Assembly (NCBI RefSeq): GCF_051020955.1
Contig: NC_135013.1
Location: 43,405,087-43,469,086, forward strand
DNA: 64,000 nt
Origin: Megalopta genalis
Lineage: Eukaryota; Arthropoda; Insecta; Hymenoptera; Halictidae
Reading direction: 5' to 3'
In this document: piece by piece, positions 26,407 through 37,940 of the stretch
Position numbering within the stretch: the first letter of the stretch is position 1
How the letters are laid out: every line of letters begins with the position of its first letter
The notes under the pieces: model-generated
The model's input: the letters and a program-made list of their open reading frames with translations, nothing else
What the model was told of the DNA's origin: nothing
Databases searched by the model: none
Program-made: the position numbers and the translations under genes

Positions 26407-28536
26407 ACAGAGAATACAACGTACAATTAATTCGATTTTGAATTTTATTTATGAAATTAGCAGTTCTACCGTCAAAGTATAAATTACATTGCTGAAAAAT
26501 GTTGATAAAGATAGTTTTATACAATCACTATTTTTAATTAAAAGATTAGAACAAATTTCTCAATATTTACCATAATAGTTGAAACAAATTCTATTTTCTC
26601 CGAAAGTTTTGTATACGACATTTTCCTACAATACATTTCTCTATCTCCAATCAAATTCGAGATAAAAGTCGTTCCACGCGCGAAGTGAACATTGTGTATA
26701 GCAAGATTAAAGACAACGAAAGTGGTTTTTCGAAATAACTTTATTCAATTCTAACACTCTAGCTCCAATGGAGGTTGACTGGAAAAGACACTCTCCTACT
26801 TTCACATTGCAGCTTTTACTCTAATTGTAAAGCTCTCCGCGCATGTGGAAATATTTCACGTCAAATTGTATTCTTTAAACTTGGCGAATTTCTTGAGTAT
26901 TTTAAAAACATGAAATTGTTTAAAATTTTGCCTGTGTAACGTAAACAGTATACACCAAATCGGCACTAGTACTATTTTTGACATTGTCAACTTTCTCCTT
27001 TTATCATAATGAAACAACATTTACTTACAGCCATTTTGAAGTTCAAAGATGCTCTTTCTTAGATAAATAAACGTCATTTATATGCTTTAAAGGGAATGTT
27101 TAATTTTAATTTGATGCTATTCTCGCTCGTCAATGTGATTAACATAAATGTTACTTAATTCCATGAAGCTTGAGAAATGAACATTTCGAAAAGATGCAGA
27201 GAAGTGAGATAGATCGTCTATCAATAACAAAACGTGGGTAGTATGTATACAATCTTATAATCGTAGTATACGAAAAGAAACAATTGAATTAAAAAATATA
27301 ATATAAAAATATTAAAACTGAATTTATTTAAAATTTTCGCCATTTTTAGTATAATGTAAGCTTGATTAAGGGAATGCATTTAATCGATTCCTAAAAAAGA
27401 GTCTTCATAATTCCGACAATTGTGAAATAGAGAACTTGAAACTGATCATTTTGACCGGCTCGATAGAATTAGTGTTAACACCGAAATCGTATAAATCATT
27501 GGGCAACACAATAGTAATTCTAATATCAATAGAGTGTTGACTAGTGATTACGTAAGTACAATTACATATAATTTTTAATTTCTGAATAATAAACTAATAT
27601 TAACAGAGCCTCAGGTAAAATAAAATAGCTGCTGAAAATACACTTTATCTGTAGCAAATCGGATTCTATTTTGCGAAGTTCGAAAATATATAAATATTAC
27701 TACATTTCAAATTGCAGTAATATCCCTTAAGAGAATTTCAACTTAAAAGTTCTTATTCCCCTATTCCCTTATCCCGTTAACGCGGCGATGCTCTAGTTAG
27801 CCAAGTTAGGTGTAACACGAATCCTAATTGCACCTTCCATTTTGTTATTAAAGGTTCGGAGACTTCCGAATTTAATAGCAGTTAATAACAATGCTTGACA
27901 CTGTTTAGACAATATGTGTTTACGAAATTAATCTTATCGGATATATTTCTTCTGTTAACGTTGTAGTTTATTTGACTATCTTTCTTTGATAGACTGACTA
28001 CGGCGATCTTTACTTTGAAAATTTCACTTTTAAGAATAATTTCTTTACTTTATATATATACTTTGAATGGTCTACAATTAGGTTCCATATGTGGTTGTAA
28101 AATCTATCATAATATAAAAGACAATGATAAAAGGTAATTTATTGAAATAGTTACATAAAATTCCCTGTTTTACGGTTTGTACTTTCTTTAATTGCAAGTA
28201 ACTAAACAACTAGTACTATCTTTAATTTCATGATAAATCAATTAACTTATTAATAACACGTCGCACTCGCAAACTGAAAAATATCACGATTCAAAATAAC
28301 ATTTGTATTTGAACAATTTTTATAAACAAAATCAGTAACAAAAACAGGTTTATTATTCAAGTTGAAATTATTAATCGCGAAATGTAAAAGAAATTGTTCA
28401 AAAAGCCGAAATCATTATCGATGAAGATTTTATCTTGATTATGTATAATAATTTTGATAAGGTGAATTTATTCCAGTTATCCATAAAAGGTATCGGTGCA
28501 GGAAATTGTGTTTTGGTCACTCGTAATAGTTATCAG

Positions 28537-28736
28537 TAGATTATAGAATTTATGCATTTATAGCAAAAATGAATAACTGAAATATAAAATTTTGAAGACA
28601 TAAAAAGAATTTACTAACATTGTTTCGCTATTTTAAGTTATCAAAATTGTTAAAAGAAACAATTCATTTTTATTTCATTTTCGTTTCTTTTTATCATCTT
28701 GAAAAATTTTTATTTTGCATAAAACTCCGCAGTCTA
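28537..28736. mobile_element. TAGACTGCGGA-family MITE, 200 bp
   Basis: The left 'B' end in reverse (tagattatagaatttatgca) and the right 'A' end (tattttgcataaaactccgc followed by agtcta) are exactly 200 bases apart, the modal length of the family. Confidence 0.75.
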
Positions 28737-28824
28737 TTTATAACTAAAAGCATTTGAACCAAAATAATAATTATTACGCAACGATCATTTTCATACTGAT
28801 TGCAACAGTTATTACATCTGTGAA

Positions 28825-29123
28825 AACATGGATTCGAGAAAAGTGCCTTTACTACCTAACATCATGAAAAGTAATTTACTAATATCGCTAATGTTGCTTC
28901 TTGGCTAACTTGATCTGCTTCGTCGCCTGGAAGTCATGTTTATCAATAATTACAAAACGTCGGCTGTGCTAAAAAACATGGATTCGAGAGAAGTGCCTCT
29001 ACTACCTAACATCGTGAAAAGTAATTTACTATTATCGCTAATGTTGCTTCTTGGCTAACTTGATCTGCTTCGTCGCCTGGAAGTCATGTTTATCAATAAT
29101 TACAAAACGTCGGCTGTGCTAAA
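28825..29123. repeat. 150-bp tandem duplication
   Basis: Unit 1 (28,825-28,974) and unit 2 (28,975-29,123) both begin aacatggattcgaga and end aaaacgtcggctgtgctaaa. They differ at only about five positions, so the event is young relative to nearby repeats. Each unit has a short frame starting MKSNLL that stops after 14 codons (hydrophobic, signal-peptide-like). I see no flanking splice sites that would make them duplicated exons. Confidence 0.9.
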
Positions 29124-29544
29124 TCATGTATAGTTAATGTATTCGCCACAACTTCGAAAGCATTATTCTTACTAAAAGTGCTAAGAACGGTCACTATAAA
29201 ATTTAATGCTGGTGATTTGAAAAACTTGTGATACGGAAAGTTTTATCCGAGTCAAGATATCCTACTGAAGTTAAAGCGCATGGGTGTGCTTCCCCTAAAT
29301 TATTCGGAATAGAAAGATCCGCGTTCAGAGAACAAATCATAAGTTTCACCCAATGAAGACTGGTACGAATTTTCCACCTGGAATTCTCAAACTTTTTCCG
29401 ATCGTAAAAATTTGCTGTTCGATCATAAATTTTGTCGGCATCTGGCAGCTTCCCTTGGATGATTCCAGTTCAACACTTTCAAATAAGAGGCCGAATTTCA
29501 AATTGAGATAAAGAATTTCAATCTAGGTATGCTTCAGTAATTAC

Positions 29545-29748
29545 AAGATTGCGGACCTTTATGCGAAATAAAACTTGTCTAAATTAATTCCAAGAAGTAG
29601 AGACTAAATAGCAAGTTTTTTTTCTTTCTTTAATAATTTTAATAGATTAAAAACAATAAATCGCCATTTTTCAAATCTTTTAATCTTTTTGCTTTTTTAA
29701 ATTTCAATTACTCAATTTTGTCATAAATACATAAAATCCGCAATCTGG
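29545..29748. mobile_element. TAGACTGCGGA-family MITE, 204 bp
   Basis: The left 'A' end in reverse (attgcggacctttatgcgaa) and the right 'B' end (tcataaatacataaaatccg followed by caatctg) fit the family. The subterminal motif tttctttaataattttaata is shared with the copies at 18.7 and 56.5 kb. Confidence 0.75.
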
Positions 29749-29938
29749 TGATGAAGTATTATTTTTGACAAGATCAAATTAAATATTAAAAGGAAAAAAG
29801 ATCAGTCGCATAAGAAATCTTCACATGATCATTTCAAAGTACTAAAAGAAAATCACTTTAGAGTATTCTGTTTAAGTTATTCTGTTAATTGTATAGTACT
29901 GTTTACGTATTTATGTTATTGAGATATGAATATATGTA

Positions 29939-29939
29939 C

Positions 29940-29973
<34 letters not shown>

Positions 29974-29974
29974 G
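29939..29974. repeat. (AAT)n microsatellite
   Basis: About twelve uninterrupted AAT units. Confidence 0.95.
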
Positions 29975-30234
29975 CGTACATAAACTTTAATTTTGAATCA
30001 TATATCACTTTGTATTTACTATTTTCAATTTATCCATACCAAAATGTAGGAAAAATTGTACAAAAAAATAAATATGTTTCATGTGAATCAAATGAATAAA
30101 AATTACTGAGAAGGTTAAACTGTTTGTAAGATCTTAACTAATTGAACGGTCAAATATCGTTGTATAGTACAATTACATCTTAATTAAGAATACATTAGAA
30201 CACAATCTGTACGGTCCGTCTGTGTCAATAACAG

Positions 30235-30294
30235 CATCTGTTCGTCTAGTGCCAATGATAGTGGAACGAGCAATCGAAGTAATAGCAGTAACCG
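30235..30294 (+). CDS. candidate 60-nt cassette exon of the main gene
   Basis: After the acceptor tgtgtcaataacag the sequence is open in the frame that continues phase 2 from the exon at 23,836 (AG + C = Ser). It encodes a Ser/Asn-rich stretch, ICSSSANDSGTSNRSNSSN. A donor AACCG|GTACCC at 30,294 returns the frame to phase 2, so the 60-nt exon could be included or skipped without disturbing the 35,659 exon. The donor is weak after +3. If it is not used, the frame continues through YPLYIIPSTYRHKQPN to a stop, making an alternative last exon. The minus strand is also open here (30,173-30,412). Evidence is phase and composition only. Confidence 0.35.
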
Positions 30295-30769
30295 GTACCC
30301 ACTCTACATTATTCCGAGCACATACAGGCACAAGCAACCAAATTAACAACAAATAGGCAAGGTCACTGTGCAGAGTACAAGCCACGAAGTTTTCATGTAC
30401 ACCAACATTCAACGAAAAGACAATGCTACAGTCGAAGACAAAAAGACAGTACCTTTATATTGTCATAGAACGATTGAAGCATTTTAACAGATCGAACAAC
30501 ATTCTATATACTTTTTATTAGATAATCATTAGACAACTTTTATTTTGCATAAATATCCTCAGTCTAATAATCGTTAAAAGTGAACAAAATTTCTAAGCAA
30601 CTCTTATCTTTTGCAACAGTAGTAAAAAATTTTTATTACTTACTTTATTTTTTAATTATCTACAGTCGGTGTACAAAGTATTAAAATTTGTAATCGGGCC
30701 AACATCGCAAAAAAATTTAGTTAAAATATAGTAGTATATTAAAGTTCTAATCTTTATCTGCATTTTCTC

Positions 30770-30949
30770 TTTATTTAGGCATGATGTTTGTACATTTATG
30801 GCAGAAATGAGTAGACAATTGTATTATTAATTATTGTATTACTATTAACTCGTTAATGTTATTGAGGAATAAAATGAATGTCTATGGAGATTTTATATTG
30901 CGAAATTAATGGTGACAACTTTTATTTCACATAGAAATCCACAGCATAA
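30770..30949. mobile_element. TAGACTGCGGA-family MITE, decayed copy
   Basis: The left 'B' end is eroded (tttgtacatttatggcagaa). The right 'A' end reads cttttatttcacatagaaat then ccacagcata. Spacing of about 180 bp fits the family. Confidence 0.5.
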
Positions 30950-31152
30950 TTGTAACTATTAAAAGTCATTTTATATGAACGATTAAGGAAAGACTAAAAC
31001 TTGTGCACACGCCTAATACATTTGTATTCGACGATAATGTCTTAACGACCGGAAAATTCAAATGAAAAATGATGTCGTTCTGTACGCAAAACATCCGGAA
31101 CCCGATTTGAGTAAGAAGGATCAAAAGAAAACTGGTGCTAAAGTATCTACAG

Positions 31153-31282
31153 CAAGAAGAAACGAAAGAAAATTATCCGTCATCAGAGAAGGAATAAGGA
31201 TCCTTGGAAGAAATACGGTGACGACACTAATGTACTTTTTGTGATCATTCTGGTCTCTGAATCCGTAGAAAAAATGAATTAG
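31153..31282 (+). CDS. candidate alternative last exon of the main gene
   Basis: Behind the acceptor aagtatctacag the frame that continues phase 2 from 23,836 reads SKKKRKKIIRHQRRNKDPWK, then a more hydrophobic end (TNVLFVIILVSESVEKMN) and a TAG at 31,280-31,282. The strongly basic start resembles a nuclear-localisation or phosphoinositide-binding cluster, but that is inference. A second frame is also open over 31,062-31,241, so the coding frame is ambiguous. The segment could instead be a decayed insert. Confidence 0.25.
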
Positions 31283-32149
31283 CTGTTCGGAACGTCAAAA
31301 TTAGGTTCACGTCTATGTGCCAGATGCGATAACTAAAATAAACGATAATGCAAAAAAATGTTTAAATTAACAAAGTCTAGTAGTACTTTCGTTTTCTTCT
31401 TACGATGAATAATCTTTCAATTTCCAAATGAAATGTCTAATTCAAATGTTTGTAAATTGACGTACGAAAATAAGAATTTGCATAAAGATTCCTGTTAACG
31501 AAGGCAAAGATATTGCCTATTATTGTGTACAAACTGATTTTGTGTGTCTCTGGTGTTTACCAGAAGAAAAGCTAATTATTTATACAGTAGAAAATTATTT
31601 ACAAAGGGAAGCTAATTATATTCTCAATTTCGATGACCTTGAAATACATTATCAAGATCAACATACTAAACAACTCCTCTCTAGGTTACTGCCACTCAAC
31701 TTTACTTTTCGAGATGTTCTAAGATATGCTTGAAAATATAGTTGGCATTACATTTTAATTAATTACTAGCGAGATAGCCATACATCATCTAATCCAGATC
31801 TAATATAATTTCCACCTAAATCGAACCCAGATTAAATCAGAGTAATCCAGACCTTTCTGATAGATCTTTGATTTATTCACACTTTATCTCGTATCATAAA
31901 ACCCATGATTAGATAGATTAGATTTAGATAATAATATCTCGATTAGATTTAGATGAGATCTTGGTTAAGTTTCAAATCTGACTGAGCTTCTCTTAAGTAA
32001 ACATCGTTTATGACAAAATAGAGACATTGAGGTCCTCTGAAGGTCGCCAAAATGGGAGAGGTATTTTGGTCTACTACCGCCAGCAGATATTTGTGTCATA
32101 TTTGGTATTATTTATGATTTTTTTTCATTTATCTATAATTTCTATATAA

Positions 32150-32294
32150 ATATGTATAATATGATTATATATAATAATTATTTATTACATATTATATATT
32201 ATATATTTATTACATATATATTACATGTAATATATAATAATTATAATATGTAATATAATAATGTAATAATGTAATAAATAATATATATATATAA

Positions 32295-32337
<43 letters not shown>

Positions 32338-32355
32338 AGAGAGATAATTATATGT
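32150..32355. repeat. AT-rich simple sequence with (TC)n hairpin
   Basis: A TATAATTAT-rich stretch leads into about 18 uninterrupted CT units (32,299-32,335). It closes with cagagagagataattatatg, the inverted form of the ataattatctctctct at its start, so the block can form a hairpin. Confidence 0.9.
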
Positions 32356-34083
32356 GTATACATATGCATGTAATGATATGATTACATTACATATAATATA
32401 TAATAATTATATATTTATATTTATTTATTTATACATTAAATATTATTTATACATGTTCTGGAGGTACCTCCTCGTGCTTCCTCTATCTTGTTTAAATCAG
32501 TGCATAAAGAAGATGCCTGTGGTTTTTAATAACACACGTTCCCAGCCACCAAGCGTAAAATGTTCAAAAACATAAATAAAAAGAATCTTTCAATAGAGAT
32601 AAATCGTAAGCTAATCATCTAAAAGTCTAATCACACTACTATTAAAAATATCAGTGGGAAATACAATGCATACACTAATAAATTAATTGTATCATGATGC
32701 ATGCATTGATCGTACAACATTTGTCATTTACAACTGTGCACAGATATCGGTAAAGTAATAAAATTATTTACAATCCTCATGCATACACTGCAACTCATTT
32801 ATCTTTGTAATTGCCAATATTCTCGGTTTGCATAATCAACGCATATTCGCGATATATTAACCGGCAGTGATTTGCATGAATATTTTATTATTCCAGTGAA
32901 CTCAATAAAACTGTGTCTCCTATGCAAAACTTATCACGTGTATTTCATTTCTCACGATTTTACTATTCGGATTTATTATAGTGCGGTTCAGAAGTTTTAC
33001 TGCAGTTTCTAAGTCCTGCCTTGAATGCAAATACCCGCTTCTTTTTAAACTTGAATGGCTGCGGACGTTGCAGAGAATTCGCAATAATATGACACACTAA
33101 ACGAGTCTCTTGATATCCGAAACACTAGAGCTTGTAAATAGTTTAAGAACTGTATTTTATCACGAACTTATTCAATAACGGATCGGTTCAATTACTCTAT
33201 TATTCTCATCTTAGGAACAATCGAAAAAAATTAACTTTACCTCGCATCAGAATCAACTAACTCATTATGAAATAAATTGTTAAATATGTTGATTGTTTAT
33301 TTGATTCTTTAAATAAGTTAATACACGTTCCATCGATCATTAATCCTGTGCGCTTGGAGCCGTGAGCATCGATCTCTGAGATTTTATACGACACGAATCA
33401 TTTTATAAGCAAGAAAAGATAATTTTATTACTCCACGTTTAAATTTCTTATAATTTGTTGCACACTCAATAATTTGCTTTGAGGAAGAAAATTGTTTCAG
33501 ATAACTTTAAAGTCGCCGTTCGAGTGTAAGAGATTGTTATATGCTAATTAAAATGATGCAACTGGTACTTTTGTGAACAAAATTGAGTTTGACGCTAAAA
33601 TTACCAAATCAGTAAAATGCTTCTTGTCTTTCACAATTCCTGATATTATAAAAATATTTCTATGATAAATTTTTAGGTAAACTTCTGTATTCAAGTCTAT
33701 ATTATAATTAGAAATCGTACGAAATTTAAGTAAATTAAATTTTATCATTTTTCTGAAACAATATACATTAGCCGCGTTTAGTGTTAATAAAGGAAAATAT
33801 TCCCAATTTAAGTGAACACGAGGAAAAGATTATTAAATATAAATGCTTTATTGTTACAAATATATATATACAAAGTGGGTCATATAATTTACACATCTTA
33901 AATAACTTTAAAATTATACATCTAATTAAAAATTGTTAAATATGAAAGTACTAGAGTTTTAAGGGGGGAGGGGTATCAACGCATACACTTCTTTTTTGTA
34001 TAGTGTAGTTCTCGAAATCATCTTCCTTTTTTTAAGTGGATAGGTATACATGTCTCTCTCATTATAGTATATCGAAAGTATAT

Positions 34084-34261
34084 TTTTAAGTAGAAAAGTA
34101 TAAACCTAATTGTTCCTAAATCTAACGATTAACGAGATTTTAGGATAAGTCGATTGGAGGATGCAAACCACGTAGCATTGTCAGAGAAGTTGTTCGCTGG
34201 TTAAATCTCGTTAACCATTAAGTTAAGGATCAACATAGGTTTATACTTTTCTAGTTAAAAG
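34084..34261. mobile_element. foldback MITE, about 175 bp
   Basis: The left arm agaaaagtataaacctaatt and the right arm ataggtttatacttttcta are inverted copies. Matched inner blocks follow (taacgagattt / aaatctcgtta). The centre is unique sequence. No second copy found in the window. Confidence 0.7.
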
Positions 34262-35658
34262 AAGGTGACACTTTTTTGTATAAAAAAATTAATACGACGT
34301 TGACCCTATAACGTTTGTATTGAACACTTTTTAATTAGACGTATAATTTAAAAGTTATATAGGGTGTGCAAGTTATATGACTTGTATATATAGACATGAA
34401 TATTACATAAACCCGTTGCATTGTTTTAATCTTTCTTATGCAATTTTTATCTCGGCTTAACGTCATGCTAGTATAATACAGAGTATTACGTGTTGTTTGC
34501 GTGATGCATGAAGGGAAAGGATATAATACGTCCAACAAACATTTTGTATGCCAGATTGAATTTTCATATGATTGAAACAATTTCCAACATTTTTAAAGGA
34601 GAACAAATTTTTTGTATCACTTACAAAAATGAAAAGAAAAATCAAAACTCACAAAAAAAGAAAAATTACTTTCATTCTCAGCTTATCAATAGAGTACGAA
34701 TTTTTACGCAAATTACAAATTTTATGAGAACGAAAATACAGAAAATATAACTTTTATTGATTAGAAGATTCATTGCGATAGAAGTGAATGAAACTTATTA
34801 TTGATTTTCGCTGATACGTATGTTTTCCTATCTACACGCGAAATCGCTAGAATATAACATACTGTACACTAAATTTAAAAGATATTGGTCTTCGTAGGAC
34901 GTTAAAAAAAATAATGTCTTTTTCTTACTTGATTTAAACCAAAGCCTATTTAATTCGATGGAAAAAGGAGCAACTCGTTTAAATAAAGTATCTTTAGAAA
35001 TTCATATGTCTTAAAAAATTAACGAAGCAGTTTAAACGTTTAAATAGGCATTCTTATTTTTAATAACAGGATGCTTCACCTCACCAACTGCACTTTTTAG
35101 ACTCTTGCTAATGTTCATTCATTTGAAACAGTGCAAAAAATGATAAACATGCTGATATTTGAACATTTTAGAAAACAAGAGAAAATCACGTATTGAAATG
35201 AAAATGAAATTGAACACTAGGAAATAATTTTTAAAAAATTAAATCAAATGGCTTGAATATTTTAAAAACGCTACACAATATCGTTAACATATTTGGATGG
35301 AATTTTCAGCGTTCATATAAGTTACAGAGACCTACAAAACACATTGTTTAACTTTAAAAACATCGCTTTTCCCCTTTTTTCATTCTAATTGCAATTCTTT
35401 GCAAATTTAAACGTTATCTAATCTATCTAATTTTATCTAGTCTAACTCTAACATCTGTACGTTAGGGAAATATGGCAGAAAGTTGAACAACAAAATATAT
35501 ATATTACATGATACATTAACGGTTAAAAACATTTTTTGTATAAAACTAATAAAAAGCTAATACCTAATTTTCTTGCAATAAAACGTGGGCGAATTTATTA
35601 CGTAATCTAATATTAGATATACATATATTATATGGTATTTGTTTTGTTACTGTTTCAG

Positions 35659-35772
35659 GGATTCTCCAATCGCGTCGTCATCATCATTTGTTGGTCGACG
35701 CTTCGCAGGATGGAGAGCCAGCGGAAGTCACGAATACGTTCCCGTAAGACAACCTGCTTCCATGGACGAACG
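35659..35772 (+). CDS. internal exon of unrecognised multi-exon gene (third supported exon)
   Basis: A 114-nt exon with a good acceptor (ttgttactgtttcag) and donor (GACGAACG|GTAAGA). In the phase-2 frame inherited from 23,836 it encodes 38 residues, starting DSPIASSSSFVGRRFAGWRA and ending PVRQPASMDER. It is Ser/Arg-rich with aromatic spots and no recognised fold. Both ends are in phase 2, so the exon is symmetrical and could be skipped. The competing frame 0 is open too, but reads through an unlikely mix (RKSRIRSRK) and would end early in the next exon. The chosen frame joins smoothly on both sides, which is the main support. Confidence 0.7.
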
Positions 35773-37693
35773 GTAAGACACTATTTTTACCGCAATTCTC
35801 AAATATGCAAAATATTTTCTGCAGTAATGGAACCAGACGAAACAGAACATTTGAAATACATACATGGTTTGCTGAATATTCCCAATCTCGATCGGCGAAA
35901 TACACGAATGTCATCCAATTTCCTATTACGCGGGATTAGAATGAAACAAAAATGGTATTGTGAGAAGAAACTAGAAGAGGTGTTTCAATAAACAGGAAGC
36001 TATACTATCGCGTAATATTATTCATTTAATTTTACATATACATTACTATTGATTAAATCGTTTCCCATGATTTACACCGGTAGAATAATTTAATTGTCTT
36101 CTCTTTTTATAAAAAACATTGTTAGCAGAAATACATATAGAGTGTACATTTGAGGACATTAAATTTAAATATCTCGGAAACAACACATTTTCCGTTAAAT
36201 ACAATGCAATGCAATACAATACAATTTCCAATGTTAAATACAAAAGTTACTCGATTTCAAGGGGGAAACTATTTTATATTTTTTTCTTGATCGCTTTGAA
36301 GATTATTTGGAGGGTAACTCTGTTTCTTTAAGTGAAAACCTATATTTTTATTTGCATATTTTTATTCTGCGCGAAAAAAGAATAAGTTCGTTCTATATTA
36401 TAGTAAATGCTCATCGGAATCGTGTGCCAATTAGGTAAGTTATTACTCAGCAATAATTAAATCTGTTCTGGTTATTGGAAAATGAAGTAAAAGGTAAAAT
36501 ATATTTTCTATATGAGAGCATCGCAAAACAAATTACAAATATTTGACAACAAACCAATTGACTGTACACGATGCAGTCAGAATTTTAGCGGCCTAAGATA
36601 TTTTCATTCGTGAAAAATATGAGTACGTGAAATATGGAACAATGAAAAGACTTGTAGGATTTTGAAAACGCTATTATATTATTTGCAACTTGCTAGATTT
36701 ATTAATAGAGAGTAGTACATTTCTATTCGACTGTGATTTATTGCAGTCGTGGCAGACGAATTTTATTTTGCATAAAGATCCGCTGACTATTTATCACCTA
36801 ACAGATCCCAGTTTCTTTGAATTCGTGCCTTCCAAAGAATTTTTAGACAACTGCTAAATATTCATTCGTCAATGTACGATGGTATTCGAGGATATCGTCC
36901 GCAGTTCATAGGATATGCAAGGTAGAGTCTTGTACGTGCCAGTTTCGACCGCTGATTCATGGCACAATATACAGGATGTTTCATAACGCATAGGTTATTT
37001 TTAAACTGACAATTTGGCATTCGTAAAATTCACAACAGTGTAGTGATCTTGCAATAACGATTAATTTTTTAATATCAGAAACATATACAGCGATGGCCAA
37101 ATACTAAAGTGAAAATATCTATTGTGGAACACCGTCACAATTAGAAACCCTTCTGGAAACAATAAAAAATAGATCATACGATAGTGGATGTAAAAATTCT
37201 ATCTATATTTTGAACATTATTCTTTATTTTCTTTTGAACATTATTTTATTCAATCGCACAAACACTGTTATGTAACAATCAGCTGTAAAAGAAATGTTTC
37301 TTCGAATTCGAGGGTATCTAAGCAAGAACACGTTGTTCCATGTTATGTACATTTTCTTACAGCTGATTATTATGCAAAGGGTTGATTTGAGACCCACGGT
37401 TCCTTTCAGACTTTTGCTTCTCCTGTACGACGCAATAAAAAACAATTTGCCACCTTTCTTTTCAAGATCAAAGACAATTTTACGGTCCATTTTTTTTCAC
37501 CAGATCTTCATCGATCAAGAGGCGTAGAATCACGCTATGGTGGTTGTGGCACATCACTTTTATAGATCCTGAACATATAAATTTAATCGTGTACTGATAC
37601 TTCGCCATCATTTTACCTGCCAATCTAACCGCAACGCGAAAGGAAAGAAAGGTATTAATCGACTAAAGCCAATCTATCCATTGAAATCCCCAG
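35773..37693 (+). other. intron, 1.9 kb
   Basis: Lies between the third and fourth supported exons, bounded by GTAAGA and a CCCCAG acceptor. It contains a solo 'A'-type end of the 200-bp MITE family (36,762-36,789), a tacaggatgtttcataacgc string at about 36,970 that looks like a transposon terminus, and a 20-bp imperfect inverted repeat (atcagctgtaaaagaaatg at 37,280 / cattttcttacagctgat at 37,350). Confidence 0.6.
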
Positions 37694-37898
37694 GTATTAC
37701 CGACCGTCTTGCGTCCTCGACGCCCGTCCGCTCTGTCATCACCACTCTCATCGGCGAATTGATCACTCGAAGAGCTGCGACTACACGAGAAGCACGCCCG
37801 AATCGAGCATGGACGTCCAACACTTTGGTCTGCCCATACTTAGCGTAAGCGAGCCAAGCCCGCCGGACGAGAACGACCGCGTGGACGAATATTTGTAG
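37694..37898 (+). CDS. terminal exon of unrecognised gene, ending at TAG (possible readthrough)
   Basis: The acceptor ttgaaatccccag is followed by G TAT TAC, which completes the CG left by the previous exon (CGG, Arg) and opens 67 codons to a TAG at 37,896-37,898. The product begins YYRPSCVLDARPLCHHHSHR and ends PPDENDRVDEYL. It has a Cys/His-rich patch (not a regular zinc-finger spacing), then Ser/Pro and finally an acidic end. Third codon positions are mostly G or C, unlike the surrounding DNA. The same frame remains coding-like after the TAG for 13 codons to a TGA at 37,940 (see next entry). The family is unknown. Two other frames are also partly open, but only this one fits the splice phase. 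Confidence 0.65.
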
Positions 37899-37940
37899 GA
37901 CATGCTTGCCGAGGACTTCCTCAAGGAGCTCCTCGTGTGA
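37899..37940 (+). CDS. possible C-terminal readthrough extension
   Basis: Immediately after the in-frame TAG there are 13 sense codons, DMLAEDFLKELLV, and a TGA. Twelve of the 13 codons end in G or C, and the peptide would form an amphipathic acidic/leucine helix continuing the acidic tail DRVDEYL. This pattern is expected for translated sequence, not for 3'UTR. Possible explanations are stop-codon readthrough (common in insects), a recent nonsense mutation of GAG or a similar codon, or a sequencing error. A chance extension is less likely but cannot be excluded. Confidence 0.4.
   Translation, partial: DMLAEDFLKELLV

Larger units (their letters stand above)
24078..35658 (+). other. intron of about 11.6 kb with two candidate alternative exons
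   Basis: Inferred from the matching phases of the exons at 23,836 and 35,659. Besides the candidate exons at 30,235 and 31,153 it carries several repeats: a MITE at 26,038, a 150-bp tandem duplication at 28,825, 200-bp MITEs at 28,537, 29,545 and about 30,770, an (AAT)n tract at 29,939-29,974, and AT/(TC)n sequence at 32,150-32,355. A GC-richer pocket at 24,780-25,080 is open in more than one frame but lacks convincing splice sites. Solo TAGACTGCGGA-type ends lie at 24,315-24,345 (+), 24,488 (-) and 30,536-30,566 (+). Nothing gene-like was seen at 26,407-28,536, 32,360-34,083 or 34,262-35,658. Confidence 0.45.
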
